64,000 bases of DNA from Achromobacter piechaudii NBRC 102461 (GCF_001571245.1 NZ_BCTK01000012.1:288346-352345); one strand, 5' to 3'. Counted from the first letter of the stretch, positions 1-9,552 are shown. A program made the numbers and translations. Notes: generated by a model from the sequence alone, not told the origin.

Positions 1-187
1 CCGCAACGGCGTCACGGTGGCGGCGTTGAGCGTGGCCGCCCCCATCGAACGCATCAACGATGAGCGGCTGCCGTTGATCGTGGAAATGCTGCGTCGGGAA
101 GCCGACGCAGTCGGTGCGCAGATCAACCCGTTCGACCCGGCGCTGCGGCGGCCCAGTCAGTACCTGGGCGCCGGCAACGGCGGCTGA
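1..187 (+). CDS. IclR-family transcriptional regulator, C-terminal fragment
   Basis: Only the last 61 codons lie in the window; the reading frame begins at base 2 and stops with TGA at 185-187. The peptide (VAALSVAAPIER, then a helical stretch and a short polar tail) resembles the end of the effector-binding domain of IclR-type regulators, where a core strand is followed by the final helix. Such proteins are usually repressors of nearby catabolic genes. The next gene is convergent, so no regulatory target is visible. The family call rests on a short segment and is moderate. Confidence 0.55.
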   Translation, partial: RNGVTVAALSVAAPIERINDERLPLIVEMLRREADAVGAQINPFDPALRRPSQYLGAGNGG

Positions 188-208
188 GGGAAACGGGCGC
201 GGCGCGCC

Positions 209-1372
209 TTAAGTCGGATAGGTGCCCGGCAGCAGGATGCTGCGGTCGCCGACCTCGATGTTGCGGCGGCCGCACAGCGCCATCGTCGTATCCATTTCCT
301 TGTACAGCAGCTCCAGCACGCGGGTCACGCCCGCCTGGCCGTAAGCGCCCAGGCCATACAGGAAGGCGCGGCCGATCATGGTGCCGCGCGCGCCCAGCGC
401 CACCGCCTTCAGGATGTCCTGGCCGGAACGGATGCCGCCGTCCATCCAGACTTCGATCTTCGAGCCCACCGCGTCCGCGATGGCCGGCAACGCCGCGATC
501 GAGGACATGGCGCCGTCAAGCTGGCGCCCGCCGTGGTTGCTGACGATCAGCGCATCGGCGCCGCTATTGGCGGCCAGCTGTGCGTCTTCCACGTCGAGGA
601 TGCCCTTGATGATGAGCTTGCCGCCCCAGCGCTGCTTGATCCATTCCACATCGTCCCAGCTCAGGCGCGGGTCGAATTGTTCGGCCGTCCACGACGACAG
701 CGAGGACAGGTCGCTGACGCCTTTGGCGTGTCCGACGATGTTGCCGAACGTGCGGCGCTTGGTGCCCAGCATGCCCATGCACCAGCGCGGCTTGGTCGCC
801 AGGTTGATCAGGTTGCGCAGCGTGGGCTTGGGCGGCGTAGACAGGCCGTTCTTGATGTCCTTGTGACGCTGCCCCAGGATTTGCAGGTCCAGCGTCAGCA
901 CCAGCGCCGAGCAGCCGGCGGCCTTGGCGCGGTCGATCAGGTTGGCCACGAATTCGCGGTCGCGCATCACGTAGAGCTGGAACCAGAACGGCTTTTTCGT
1001 GGCCTGTGCCACGTCTTCCAGCGAGCAGATGCTCATCGTGGATAACGTGAAGGGCACGCCGAAATCCGCTGCCGCCTTGGCCGCCAGGATCTCGCCGTCG
1101 GCATGCTGCATGCCGGTCAGGCCGGTAGGCGAAATCGCCAGCGGCATCACCACGTCGTGGCCCACCATCGTGGTGCGCAACGACCGGCCTTCCATGTTCA
1201 CCGCGACCCGCTGGCGCAATTTGATCTTCTGGAAATCACTTTCATTGGCGCGGTAGGTGCCTTCGGTCCAGGCGCCGGAATCGGCGTAGTCGTAGAACAT
1301 GCGCGGCACGCGCTTTTGCGCAACGGCGCGCAGATCTTCGATGCAGGTGATCGTAGAAAGGTTAGCGGTCAT
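209..1372 (-). CDS. lldD: FMN-dependent alpha-hydroxy-acid dehydrogenase (L-lactate dehydrogenase-like)
   Basis: This enzyme of the FMN alpha-hydroxy-acid dehydrogenase family oxidises a 2-hydroxy acid, probably L-lactate, to the 2-keto acid and passes electrons to the respiratory chain. From the ATG at 1372 it is 387 residues, the usual length. The active-site motif SNHGGRQLD lies near residues 278-286 with the catalytic histidine, and the phosphate-binding DGGIRSG follows near 311. The N-terminal signature FYDYADSGAWTE is also present. The open frame extends upstream to 1513, but that extension is low-complexity and not family-like, so the internal ATG was chosen. Glycolate or mandelate specificity cannot be excluded. 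It sits convergently to the IclR gene. Confidence 0.85.
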   Translation of the reverse strand: MTANLSTITCIEDLRAVAQKRVPRMFYDYADSGAWTEGTYRANESDFQKIKLRQRVAVNMEGRSLRTTMVGHDVVMPLAISPTGLTGMQHADGEILAAKAAADFGVPFTLSTMSICSLEDVAQATKKPFWFQLYVMRDREFVANLIDRAKAAGCSALVLTLDLQILGQRHKDIKNGLSTPPKPTLRNLINLATKPRWCMGMLGTKRRTFGNIVGHAKGVSDLSSLSSWTAEQFDPRLSWDDVEWIKQRWGGKLIIKGILDVEDAQLAANSGADALIVSNHGGRQLDGAMSSIAALPAIADAVGSKIEVWMDGGIRSGQDILKAVALGARGTMIGRAFLYGLGAYGQAGVTRVLELLYKEMDTTMALCGRRNIEVGDRSILLPGTYPT

Positions 1373-1579
1373 GAGAGGTCTGAGGAGTGGTAGAGGTGCG
1401 CCAGCTGCGTTTCGTATTTTTAGAATCTGGAGCCGCCGGCTGCGGGCGGCCTGGCCGCAACGTCTGGTGACAGGCCCTGCGACGCCGCCCAGTATACGCG
1501 CCGAGGCCGGCAAGCGTCGCTTGCCGGCCCCGTTCGCCCCCCCTCTGACCGGGGCTCTTTCGGCCCCTGTCCACCCAAG

Positions 1580-2476
1580 CTATCGCGGCCAGACTTTGCT
1601 GACCGCGCGGATCGTCGCCCACGCCACCCAACGTGGGCTGGTCAGACGCGCGCCGGGCAGGCGGCGCATCACGTCCACCGCCAGCCCGCCGCGCTTGTGC
1701 CACTGCTTCTTGCGCGTCTGGCTGTCGGTCCAGCGGCCTTCCAGCCACGGAAATTCACGACGACCCGGCTTGTAGATCGGCGGCGTGTTGTAGATCAGGA
1801 TGTAGGCCAGACGCGGCGACGGCGACGTGTTGGGCCCCGTGAAGTGCAGCGTGCGCGCGTCATGCACGGTGATGCCGCCCGGATCCAGCGGTTCGGCCAC
1901 CGCCTGATCGCGCCGGAAATCGCCGCAGCATTCCAGCGGATGCAGGGTCTTGTCGCCGCCCGGCGAGCGGTGTTCCAGCACGTCCCATTTGTTCGAGCCG
2001 GGAATGAACTGCATGCAGCCGTTCTCGACGGTCGCCGGTTGCAGCGCCAGCCAGATGCTCAGTTCGTTATAGACAAAGTCCGGCGAGCGGAACGCCTCGT
2101 CCTGGTGCCACGGCGTTTCCGGGCCGAAGGGGCCGGGCTTGAGCAGCGCGTGCTCGCCATACAGCGCCGCCTCTTCGCCCAGCAGCTGCCGCGCCAGGTC
2201 CAGCGTGCGCTCGTGGTAAGCCGTCTTGAGCAGACCGGGGGCATAATGTCGCGGATCGTGCAGGCTGGGAAACTTCGCGGGCTTGGACGGATCGTCCCGG
2301 CTGACGAAGTCGTACTGCGCGCCCTCGTTGTATCCCGTCTTGTTCGCGAACAGGTCCAGCAGGGTGCGGCGGATATAGCCCACCTCGTCCTGCGGGCACA
2401 TATCCTTCAGGGCCAGGTAACCCTGGTCCCTGTAGCGCGCTGTCTCAGCTTCCGACAACAAACTGGTCTCTTCCAT
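1580..2476 (-). CDS. phytanoyl-CoA dioxygenase (PhyH) family protein
   Basis: A 298-residue Fe(II)/2-oxoglutarate oxygenase of the PhyH family. The metal-binding HxD is seen as HQDEAF (H124, D126), the distal histidine is probably H211 in TLHFTGPN, and the arginine expected to bind 2-oxoglutarate is near R222. The start ATG is preceded by GGAG at good spacing. These enzymes hydroxylate varied small molecules, and the substrate cannot be read here. The gene lies about 210 bases upstream of the hydroxy-acid dehydrogenase on the same strand, so a shared catabolic role is possible but not shown. The family assignment is secure and the substrate unknown. Confidence 0.8.
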   Translation of the reverse strand: MEETSLLSEAETARYRDQGYLALKDMCPQDEVGYIRRTLLDLFANKTGYNEGAQYDFVSRDDPSKPAKFPSLHDPRHYAPGLLKTAYHERTLDLARQLLGEEAALYGEHALLKPGPFGPETPWHQDEAFRSPDFVYNELSIWLALQPATVENGCMQFIPGSNKWDVLEHRSPGGDKTLHPLECCGDFRRDQAVAEPLDPGGITVHDARTLHFTGPNTSPSPRLAYILIYNTPPIYKPGRREFPWLEGRWTDSQTRKKQWHKRGGLAVDVMRRLPGARLTSPRWVAWATIRAVSKVWPR

Positions 2477-2634
2477 AATGGCTTCTCCAAGCTCTGGTAG
2501 CGGGTGTTCCCGTTGGCACGTTTTGACATGAGCACTAACGTATCGCTTCGATGCCCACGGGGCCTATAGACCATCCGCTGTAGCCATATCCGCCTACTCA
2601 TCCCATTGGCGGCGCATCATCCGAAGGAACATCC

Positions 2635-2931
2635 ATGCAAGACCCTAAAACCGACCCCCATATCGAAACCGTTCTCGTGTCAGTCAGCGGCACGGTGCAA
2701 GGCGTGGGGTACCGCCACGCCACCGTGCGACGCGCCCACATGCTGGGCGTGACGGGCTGGGTGCAGAACTTGCTGGACGGCACGGTCGAAGCCCTGGTGC
2801 AGGGCACGCCCGACCAGGTGGATCACATGCTTGAGTGGTTGCGGCGCGGCCCGCCGGGCGCGTCGGTACAGGAGATCACGACGCGCCGGGAGTACACCGA
2901 CAAGCGTTACATCCGCTTTGAGCAGGTGTAG
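2635..2931 (+). CDS. acyP: acylphosphatase
   Basis: A 98-residue cytoplasmic acylphosphatase that hydrolyses carboxyl-phosphate bonds such as in acetyl phosphate or carbamoyl phosphate. The signature GTVQGVGYRHATV holds the phosphate-binding arginine (R27), and the catalytic asparagine is N45 in GWVQNLLDG. Length matches the family. A GAAGGAA ribosome-binding site lies just upstream of the ATG. It is divergent from the PhyH gene and convergent with the EamA transporter, so it is probably transcribed alone. Confidence 0.93.
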   Translation: MQDPKTDPHIETVLVSVSGTVQGVGYRHATVRRAHMLGVTGWVQNLLDGTVEALVQGTPDQVDHMLEWLRRGPPGASVQEITTRREYTDKRYIRFEQV

Positions 2932-2998
2932 GCAAACCGGCAGGATCGGGCTGAAGGGCTAGTTCGGTCAGCCGAGGGATGGGTGCAGATTGACGGGG

Positions 2999-3904
2999 TC
3001 AGCGGTTGCGCAGCCAGCGCCCGCCTACCTGGTTGATGATGAGGCCGGCCAGCACGCATCCCGCCCCGACCCATTGCAAGGGTTGCAAGCGCTCGCCGAA
3101 AGCCATCGATGCCGCCCACAGGCCCACCACGGGAACCAGCAGCGAGAACGGCGCGATCCTGGCCGCCGGATGCCGAGTCAAAAGGCGTGTCCACAGCGTG
3201 TAGGCCACCAGCGTCGCCAACACCGCCAGGTACAGCACAGACAGCGCTTCGCCCCAGCCGATGCCGGTAACCATGCCGACCACCGGCTCCCAGCCATCGA
3301 TCAGCACGGCCAGCAGCAAGAACGGCAGCACCGGCGCGGCGCTGCTCCAGGCAATGAAGGCAAAGGGGTCGTAGCCGGGCGCCTTGCGGCTGGCCAGCCG
3401 GACGATCATGTTGGACGCTGCCCACATGAAAGCGCCCCCCAGCGTCAGCGCAAAGCCCAGCATCGTCATCTGGCCCGGCCCTTCGCCGCGCCCACCGGCG
3501 ATCACCGCCAGCCCCAACGCGGCCACGCCCAGCCCGATCCAGTGATGCCGCCGCGCGCGCTCGCCCAATACCGGCGCGGCCAGCAGCAGCGTGAAGAAAG
3601 CCTGCGTCTGAATGACCAGCGAGGCCATGCCGGCCGGCATGCCGAACTTGAGCGCGGTGAACAGGAGGCCGAATTGCCCCAGCCCCTGAACCAGCCCATA
3701 GGCCGCGATCCAATGCCACGGCAGCTGTGGCCGGCGCACGAAAAGAATCAGGGGAAAGGCCGCCAGCGCGAATCGCAGCGCGCCCAGCATCATGGGGGAC
3801 AAGCCCCGCATGCCGACCTTCATGACAACGAAATTAAGGCCCCAGATGACCACGACCGCCAGCGCGCAGAAATAGTCTTTTCGGGATAGGTGAGTCGTGG
3901 ACAT
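2999..3904 (-). CDS. EamA/DMT-family transporter
   Basis: A 301-residue inner-membrane protein of the drug/metabolite transporter superfamily, with two EamA repeats of about five transmembrane helices each. The first repeat includes WGLNFVVMKVGMRGLSP and ALRFALAAFPLI; the second begins near ALTLGGAFMWAASNMIVR. It resembles the amino-acid-metabolite exporter EamA of enterobacteria (cysteine and O-acetylserine export), but the substrate is not readable from sequence. It lies 42 bases downstream of threonine aldolase on the same strand and may be the last gene of that transcript. Confidence 0.85.
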   Translation of the reverse strand: MSTTHLSRKDYFCALAVVVIWGLNFVVMKVGMRGLSPMMLGALRFALAAFPLILFVRRPQLPWHWIAAYGLVQGLGQFGLLFTALKFGMPAGMASLVIQTQAFFTLLLAAPVLGERARRHHWIGLGVAALGLAVIAGGRGEGPGQMTMLGFALTLGGAFMWAASNMIVRLASRKAPGYDPFAFIAWSSAAPVLPFLLLAVLIDGWEPVVGMVTGIGWGEALSVLYLAVLATLVAYTLWTRLLTRHPAARIAPFSLLVPVVGLWAASMAFGERLQPLQWVGAGCVLAGLIINQVGGRWLRNR

Positions 3905-3946
3905 GCGGCATTATCGCACCGCCGGCGGGGGCGCCGGCGCGGCGGA

Positions 3947-5005
3947 TCAACGCTTGGCGAGCACCGTTGCAAAGGCCCGCACGGCGGCGTCGATGTCCTC
4001 GTCTTCGATATGGCGATGGGTCACGCAGCGCAGGCGCGTGCGGCCCCAGGGGCGGGTCAAGAGCCCCTCCGCCTGCAAGGCGGCGACCCACTGCGTGTTG
4101 GTCATGCCGGTATCAGCGGTCTCGACCTGCACGATGTTGGTTTGCGGCACCGTGGCCGACAGCGCCGGCGCCAGCTGGTTGATGCCATCGCTCAGGCGGC
4201 GCGCCCGCAGATGGTCTTCGACCAGGCGGCTTGTCATCGTCTGCACGCCCTCAAGACCGGCCGCCGCCATGATGCCGGACTGGCGCTGCGTGCCGCCCAG
4301 CATGCGGCGCAAGGTACGCGCCTTGGCCATGACCGCCTTGCTGCCCACCAGCACCGCGCCCACCGGCGCGCTCAGTCCCTTGGACAGGCACAGCGACACG
4401 GTATCGGCGTGCTGCGTGATCTGCGCGGCGGGCACCCCCAGTGCAACGGCCGCGTTGAACAGACGCGCACCATCCAGGTGCACCGGAATGCCGGCGGCAT
4501 TGGCCATGCCGTAGACGGCATGCATGTGCGCAAGCGGCAGCACCGCGCCGCCCGCATTGTTGTGCGACGTTTCCATCGCCACCAGCGAAGTCTTCAATCG
4601 ATGGCCGCCCGACAGCAACGCCTCTTCCAGCCGGTTCAGGTCCATCGCGCCGTCCGTGCCGGACACGCCCTGGTAGAAAAGGCCGGTGAACGTGGCCGCG
4701 CCGCGTTCCGACGTGTACATGTGGGCGGAAGATTCCAGCACCACCTGTTCGTTGCGCTGCGTTTGCGCCAGCACGGCCAGCAGGTTGGCCATCGTACAGC
4801 TGGGCACGAACAGCCCCGCTTCCTTGCCCAGTCGCGCGGCCACGTGGGCTTCCAGCGCGCGCACCGAGGGGTCGCCGTCCAGGCCGTCGTCGCCGATCGG
4901 CGCGGTGCGCATGCGTTCGTACATGGCCGCGGTAGGGTGGGTGACCGTGTCGCTGCGCAGGTCGACAGGAACGGTCGGGAGGTCGGCGGGAGTCCGCTGG
5001 GTCAT
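3947..5005 (-). CDS. ltaE: low-specificity L-threonine aldolase
   Basis: A pyridoxal-phosphate enzyme that cleaves L-threonine or allo-threonine to glycine and acetaldehyde. The PLP lysine lies in SLCLSKGLSAPVG; the aspartate contacting the PLP ring lies in HLDGARLFNA; the N-terminal DLRSDTVTHPT is typical. Length (352 residues from the ATG at 5005) fits the family. An alternative TTG at 5014 would overlap the preceding ATPase stop by four bases, suggesting translational coupling; the ATG gives the normal family start. It is the last enzyme of the glutamate/aspartate transporter operon, so imported or stored amino acids may feed it, which is inference. Confidence 0.9.
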   Translation of the reverse strand: MTQRTPADLPTVPVDLRSDTVTHPTAAMYERMRTAPIGDDGLDGDPSVRALEAHVAARLGKEAGLFVPSCTMANLLAVLAQTQRNEQVVLESSAHMYTSERGAATFTGLFYQGVSGTDGAMDLNRLEEALLSGGHRLKTSLVAMETSHNNAGGAVLPLAHMHAVYGMANAAGIPVHLDGARLFNAAVALGVPAAQITQHADTVSLCLSKGLSAPVGAVLVGSKAVMAKARTLRRMLGGTQRQSGIMAAAGLEGVQTMTSRLVEDHLRARRLSDGINQLAPALSATVPQTNIVQVETADTGMTNTQWVAALQAEGLLTRPWGRTRLRCVTHRHIEDEDIDAAVRAFATVLAKR

Positions 5006-5010
5006 GGGCT

Positions 5011-5769
5011 TCAATGCTGCAAAATTTTGGAAAGAAACTGGCGCGTGCGCGGGGCACGCTCCTCGACACTGCCGAAGAACGCGTCTTTGGCGCAGTCTTC
5101 AACAATCTTGCCGCCGTCCATGAAGATCACACGGTCGGCGACGCGGCGGGCAAACCCCATTTCATGGGTCACCACCATCATCGTCATGCCTTCGCTGGCC
5201 AGGTCCGTCATGACGTCCAGCACTTCGTTGACCATCTCGGGGTCCAGCGCCGAGGTGGGCTCGTCAAACAGCATCACCACCGGGTCCATCGACAACGCGC
5301 GCGCAATCGCCACGCGCTGCTGCTGGCCGCCCGACAGTTCGCCGGGGTACTTGTCCTTGTGCGCCGACAGGCCCACGCGTTCCAGCAGCGTCAACGCCCG
5401 CTCGCGCGCCTCTTGCTTGCCGCGCCCCAGCACCTTGGTCTGGCCCAGGCACAGGTTCTCGGTCACGGACAGATGCGGGAACAGCTCGAAATGCTGGAAC
5501 ACCATGCCGGCCACCGAGCGCAGCTTGGGCAGGTTGGTGCGCGGATCGCCCACCGATATGCCGTTGACCGTGATGTCGCCCTGCTGGAAGGGTTCCAGCG
5601 CGTTCACGGTCTTGATGAGCGTGGACTTGCCGGACCCGGAGGGCCCGCACACGACCACGACTTCACCCTTGCCCACTTTCGTGGTGCAGTCGTCCAGCAC
5701 CTGAAAGGCGCCGTACCACTTGCTGACCTGGTTGATTTCGATCATCGGAGGAGTCGAAGACAATTGCAT
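5011..5769 (-). CDS. gltL: glutamate/aspartate ABC transporter, ATP-binding protein
   Basis: A 252-residue ATPase of the polar amino acid ABC importer family. Walker [10 protein letters not shown] is at residues 42-50, the ABC signature is LSGGQQQR, and Walker B is [10 protein letters not shown]. An in-frame ATG eight codons downstream ([12 protein letters not shown]) matches the usual family start, so the first residues may be untranslated. It follows the permease gene by nine bases and precedes threonine aldolase, in a single leftward operon with the receptor and two permeases. Confidence 0.92.
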   Translation of the reverse strand: MQLSSTPPMIEINQVSKWYGAFQVLDDCTTKVGKGEVVVVCGPSGSGKSTLIKTVNALEPFQQGDITVNGISVGDPRTNLPKLRSVAGMVFQHFELFPHLSVTENLCLGQTKVLGRGKQEARERALTLLERVGLSAHKDKYPGELSGGQQQRVAIARALSMDPVVMLFDEPTSALDPEMVNEVLDVMTDLASEGMTMMVVTHEMGFARRVADRVIFMDGGKIVEDCAKDAFFGSVEERAPRTRQFLSKILQH

Positions 5770-5778
5770 CGTTAAACC

Positions 5779-6468
5779 CTATCGCAGCACACGGGTGCGC
5801 TTTTCCAACAGTTTGACCAGGCGGGACGCCGTGAAGCAGATCACGAAATACACCACCGCCACGAATAGGTAGAGCTCGACCAGCCGGCCGTCGCGCTGGC
5901 CGATCTTGGAAGCCGCGCCCAGGAAGTCCGTCAGCGACAGCACATACACCAGCGAGGTGTCCTGGAACAGGATGATCACGCGCGTCAACAGCGCCGGCAC
6001 CATGTTGCGAAACGCCTGCGGCAACACCACATAGCGCATGCCCTGCCACGGCGTAAGTCCAATGGCCATGCTGGCCGACACCTGGCCGCGCGCGATGGAC
6101 TGGATGCCCGCACGCATGATTTCGCAGAAGTACGCGGCCTCGAACATCGTGAAGGTGATCACCGCGGAATTGAACGCCCCCACGCGCAGCGGCGTCGGCG
6201 AACCCACGACCCAGGCCGCGATGTACGGCACCAGGAAATAGAACCAGAAGATCACCAGCAGCAGCGGGATCGAACGCATCACGTTCACGTAGATGCCCGC
6301 CGGCACCGACAGGATCTTGAAGCGCGACAGCCGCATCATCGCCAACAGCGTGCCCAGCGCCAGGCCCATCACGGCGGCCAGCGCCGTGAGCGTCAAGGTG
6401 AACGTCATGCCCGTCTGGAACAGATAGGGCAGCGCGGTCCAGATGACGTCGAAATCGAATTTACCCAT
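5779..6468 (-). CDS. gltK: glutamate/aspartate ABC transporter, permease GltK
   Basis: A 229-residue inner-membrane permease of the His/Glu/Gln/Arg class. The EAA loop that contacts the ATPase is readable as SASMAIGLTPWQGMRYVVLP, and about five hydrophobic segments are present. It pairs with GltJ to form the membrane channel. The gene lies nine bases after gltJ and nine before gltL, typical of coupled translation. Confidence 0.9.
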   Translation of the reverse strand: MGKFDFDVIWTALPYLFQTGMTFTLTLTALAAVMGLALGTLLAMMRLSRFKILSVPAGIYVNVMRSIPLLLVIFWFYFLVPYIAAWVVGSPTPLRVGAFNSAVITFTMFEAAYFCEIMRAGIQSIARGQVSASMAIGLTPWQGMRYVVLPQAFRNMVPALLTRVIILFQDTSLVYVLSLTDFLGAASKIGQRDGRLVELYLFVAVVYFVICFTASRLVKLLEKRTRVLR

Positions 6469-6477
6469 CGCGATTTC

Positions 6478-7260
6478 CTAGCGGCCCAGCGCGGCGGTGG
6501 TGACGGCGGCCGCGCCTTTCCTGGCGCTTGAACCGATCAGGCCCGGCACCGCGATGTGCCGCTCAAGCAGCCGCATGCCCAGCACGACCATGCCATTCAG
6601 GATCAGGTAGATGACCGTCGCAGCGGAAAACGCCTCGAAGATATGGAACGTGAATTCCTGCATGGAGCGCGCCTGCCCCGTCAGTTCAAGCAGGCCGATC
6701 GTCAGCGCCACCGAGGAATACTTGATGGTGCCCATGAACTCGGAGGTCAAGGGCGGCAGCACGATGCGAAACGCTTCGGGCAGGATGATGTATCGGTAGA
6801 CCTGGCCCTCGGTCAGCCCCAGCGCGGTGCCCGCCTGGAACTGGCCGCGCGGCAGCGACTGGATGCCGGCGCGCAATTGTTCCGCCACGCGGGCCGACCC
6901 ATAAAAGCCCAGGCACAGCACGGCGGGCACGAATTGCCCCCACGGCTGCGGCATCTGCTTCATCGCCAGGCCCCACGCATGGGGCAGCAATTCAGGCAGC
7001 ACGAAATACCACAGGAACATCTGCACCAGCAGCGGCACATTGCGGAACAGCTCGACGTAGGTGGCGCCCAATACGTTCTTCACGCGCGACTGCGCGGTAC
7101 GCATCACGCCCAGCCACGACCCCAGCAACAGCGAGAACACCCACGCCGTCAACGCCAGCGCCAAGGTCCAGCCCACGCCGATCAGGATGGTTTCCAGGAA
7201 GGTGTGCACCCCGTCCGGGGACATCTCCAGGAAGACGCTCCAACTCCAGTTGTAATTCAT
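6478..7260 (-). CDS. gltJ: glutamate/aspartate ABC transporter, permease GltJ
   Basis: A 260-residue permease of the polar amino acid ABC family, with the N-terminal NYNWSWSVF typical of GltJ and an EAA loop around GTALGLTEGQVYRYIILP. It heterodimerises with GltK. It is separated from the upstream receptor gene by 88 bases that hold a very stable stem-loop, which probably lowers permease expression relative to the receptor. Confidence 0.9.
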   Translation of the reverse strand: MNYNWSWSVFLEMSPDGVHTFLETILIGVGWTLALALTAWVFSLLLGSWLGVMRTAQSRVKNVLGATYVELFRNVPLLVQMFLWYFVLPELLPHAWGLAMKQMPQPWGQFVPAVLCLGFYGSARVAEQLRAGIQSLPRGQFQAGTALGLTEGQVYRYIILPEAFRIVLPPLTSEFMGTIKYSSVALTIGLLELTGQARSMQEFTFHIFEAFSAATVIYLILNGMVVLGMRLLERHIAVPGLIGSSARKGAAAVTTAALGR

Positions 7261-7310
7261 ACCCGTGCCCTAGATGGCGGCGCCGCGCGCGACGCCTTAC
7301 CCCAAAATCG

Positions 7311-7336
7311 CCGCGGGACGCCTGGGCGTCCCGCGG
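7311..7336 (-). promoter_or_regulatory. intercistronic stem-loop between gltI and gltJ
   Basis: A perfect 11- to 12-bp inverted repeat (arm CCGCGGGACGCC) with a loop of two to four bases, followed on the minus strand by CGATTTTGGGG. It lies between the receptor and permease genes of one operon. Such hairpins commonly stabilise the upstream receptor mRNA or partly terminate transcription; which applies here is inference. Confidence 0.7.
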
Positions 7337-7348
7337 ACTACCTGCTGA

Positions 7349-8260
7349 TTACTCGTACACCTTGGGGTCGCCCGAATCGGTCGGGTTGGCCAGCGCGCGC
7401 TTGAGCGCATCGCTCATCGGATACTTCAGGTTGATCTGCTTCGGGGGAATCGGCGAATTGAAGTACTTGTCGTAGATCGCCGCGACCTTGCCGGTCTTGA
7501 TCAGGTCGATCACGGCCTCGTCGACCACCTTCTTGAAGGCGGGGTCGTCCTTGGGTTCCATGATGCCGTAGGGCGCCATTTCCAGGCCCTTCTTGCCGAT
7601 CACGAACGCGTCGGGATTCTTGGACGAGGCGACGGCGCCATAGGCGATGCCGTCATCATTGGCCGAACCTGCGGCGCGGCCCGACTCCACCATCAGGATG
7701 GTCTCGGCCGTGTCCTTGGTGGGCGCCATCGTGATGCCCAGGTTGCCCTTGGCGTTCAGCCCGGAGATCAAACGGAAGGTCTGGCCGCCAGCCTGAGCGG
7801 CGATGGTCTTGCCGCGAAACGATTCCAGGTTGTTGGGATCCACGCCGCCATCCTTGCGCGCCACCAGCACCACTTGCGCCACGAAGGTCGTGGGCGCGAA
7901 CGAGACCAGCTTGTGGCGGTCCAGGTTGTTGGTGGTGTTGCCGCATTCCAGGTCGATGGTGCCGTTGGCCAACAGCGGAATGCGCGTGGCCGACGTCGTC
8001 GGGTTGTAGCGCACTTCCAGCTTGGGCAGCTTCAACGCGGCCTTGATGTGCTGGGCGACTTCCTGGCAGATCTCCACCGTGTAGCCGATCGGCTTCTGAT
8101 TGCCGTCCAGATAGGCGAACGGCACCGACGTTTCGGGGTGGCCGATGGTGATCACGCCGGTTTCACGGATCTTGTCCAGGCGGCTGGGGCCTTCGGCGTG
8201 AGCGGTGGCCGCGCTGCCCAACATGGCGGCAGCGACGGAGATCGCGGCAAATGCTTTCAT
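7349..8260 (-). CDS. gltI: glutamate/aspartate ABC transporter, periplasmic binding protein
   Basis: A 303-residue periplasmic receptor that delivers glutamate or aspartate to GltJKL. The chosen ATG at 8260 is preceded by AAGGGA and opens a clear signal peptide, with cleavage probably after TAHA. The open frame runs upstream to 8404, but that part is not secretory. Mature sequence features such as RIPLLANGTIDLECGNTTNNL, VESGRAAG and FNSPIPPKQINLKY are typical of GltI. It is the first gene of the operon and is divergent from a LysR-type gene. Confidence 0.92.
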   Translation of the reverse strand: MKAFAAISVAAAMLGSAATAHAEGPSRLDKIRETGVITIGHPETSVPFAYLDGNQKPIGYTVEICQEVAQHIKAALKLPKLEVRYNPTTSATRIPLLANGTIDLECGNTTNNLDRHKLVSFAPTTFVAQVVLVARKDGGVDPNNLESFRGKTIAAQAGGQTFRLISGLNAKGNLGITMAPTKDTAETILMVESGRAAGSANDDGIAYGAVASSKNPDAFVIGKKGLEMAPYGIMEPKDDPAFKKVVDEAVIDLIKTGKVAAIYDKYFNSPIPPKQINLKYPMSDALKRALANPTDSGDPKVYE

Positions 8261-8431
8261 CTGATTCCCTTGGCGCCGTGCGATCGGCGCGTATTTGTAG
8301 TCACGATCGGCGGCGCCAGTCTGGCCAGCGTCCGCCACGTCCCGCGATGAGCCCCGCGGCTGGCAAAAAGTATCAACTAGCAGTATGGTTTTATCCAGTT
8401 CCAATCAGGTATTCCTCTATACGGATTTGAT
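8261..8431. promoter_or_regulatory. divergent control region gltI / LysR regulator
   Basis: This 171-base spacer separates two divergent starts. It becomes AT-rich near 8365-8430 (TATCAACTAGCAGTATGG and following bases), where promoters and LysR-type T-N11-A sites would be expected. No perfect palindrome was found, so operator positions are not assigned. Confidence 0.4.
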
Positions 8432-9364
8432 ATGGCCATTCCACGGATGGGCTTGAGACACATCGAAGCGTTCCGCGCCGTCATGATGACCGGCTCGATG
8501 ACGGCCGCAGCACGGCGCGTGCACACCTCGCAGCCGCACGTTAGCCGCTTAATAGCGCAATTGGAAGCGATCACCCAGTTTCCCTTGTTCGACCGCAATG
8601 GCAGCCGCCTGAGCCCCACGCAGGACGGGTCGCGCTTCTTTCAGGAGGTGGAGAAAACCTTCATCGGCCTGGCCGGCCTGGAGTCGGCGGCGGCCAGCAT
8701 CCGCTCGTTCAGCGCCAGCCGCTTGAGCGTGGCGGCCATGCCCCGGCTGGCGGGCGGCATGCTCGCGCGCATCGTCGCCGCCTTCAAGACCGAGTACCCG
8801 GACGTGATGGTGTCCATCCATTCCGGCAACGCCAGCGCGGTGCACAACTGGATCAGCTCTGGCTTTTGCGACACGGGGCTGGCCATGCTGTCCGGCGAGA
8901 GCCCCGGCATCCAGGTCGAGCCCGTGCTGACCATGAGCTGCGTGGCGGTGCTGCCCAAGGGCCACCGGCTGACCAAGCTGAAAAAGCTCAAGCCCGCCGA
9001 CTTCGCGGGCGAGCCCTTCATCGCCTTTCCCAGCGCCACCCCGCTGCGCGAGAAGATCGACGCCGTCTTCAAGGCCGCCAAGGTGGAACGGCAGACGGTG
9101 GCCGAAGCGGGGCTGGGCTCGTCCGTCTGCGCGCTGGTGGGCGCGGGGCTTGGCGTGGCGCTGATCAACCCGCTGGCCGCGCGCGAGGAATACGAGGCCA
9201 ACGGCGTGGAAGTGCGTCCGTTCAGCCCCTCGGTGCCGGTGACGGTTTCACTGCTGTACCCGCCGTATCACACGCGCACGCGGCTGGTCAGCGTGTTCTC
9301 GCGGTACGCGCATCAGTTGATGCTGGAGGAAATGGGGGACTTGAAGGCGCGGCCGACGCGGTAG
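8432..9364 (+). CDS. LysR-family transcriptional regulator
   Basis: A 310-residue LysR-type regulator. The N-terminal winged helix-turn-helix is readable as AFRAVMMTGSMTAAARRVHT followed by SQPHVSRLIAQLE, and the rest is the two-lobed effector domain. It is most like the OccR/NocR branch that senses amino acids. Divergent placement from gltI suggests that it controls the glutamate/aspartate transporter operon, which is inference from position. Confidence 0.88.
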   Translation: MAIPRMGLRHIEAFRAVMMTGSMTAAARRVHTSQPHVSRLIAQLEAITQFPLFDRNGSRLSPTQDGSRFFQEVEKTFIGLAGLESAAASIRSFSASRLSVAAMPRLAGGMLARIVAAFKTEYPDVMVSIHSGNASAVHNWISSGFCDTGLAMLSGESPGIQVEPVLTMSCVAVLPKGHRLTKLKKLKPADFAGEPFIAFPSATPLREKIDAVFKAAKVERQTVAEAGLGSSVCALVGAGLGVALINPLAAREEYEANGVEVRPFSPSVPVTVSLLYPPYHTRTRLVSVFSRYAHQLMLEEMGDLKARPTR

Positions 9365-9552
9365 GGGCGCGCTTGCCACGGCGCAACGCGGCGGAAATGA
9401 CAATTTTGGAAGACTCGTCCTTCAATGCCTTTTTCATTTATGGTTCTGCCAACGTGCGCGTGACGAGAGCAGACGCAGACGCACGCAGCGGCCGCGCCTG
9501 GCGGTCCCTTATTACTCAAGCTATCCCACGGCGATTTCCTCTCCATCCATCA

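Noticed and set aside
3890..5704. A 604-codon plus-strand frame opposite threonine aldolase and gltL
   Set aside because: It is antisense to two conserved genes and has low-complexity composition.
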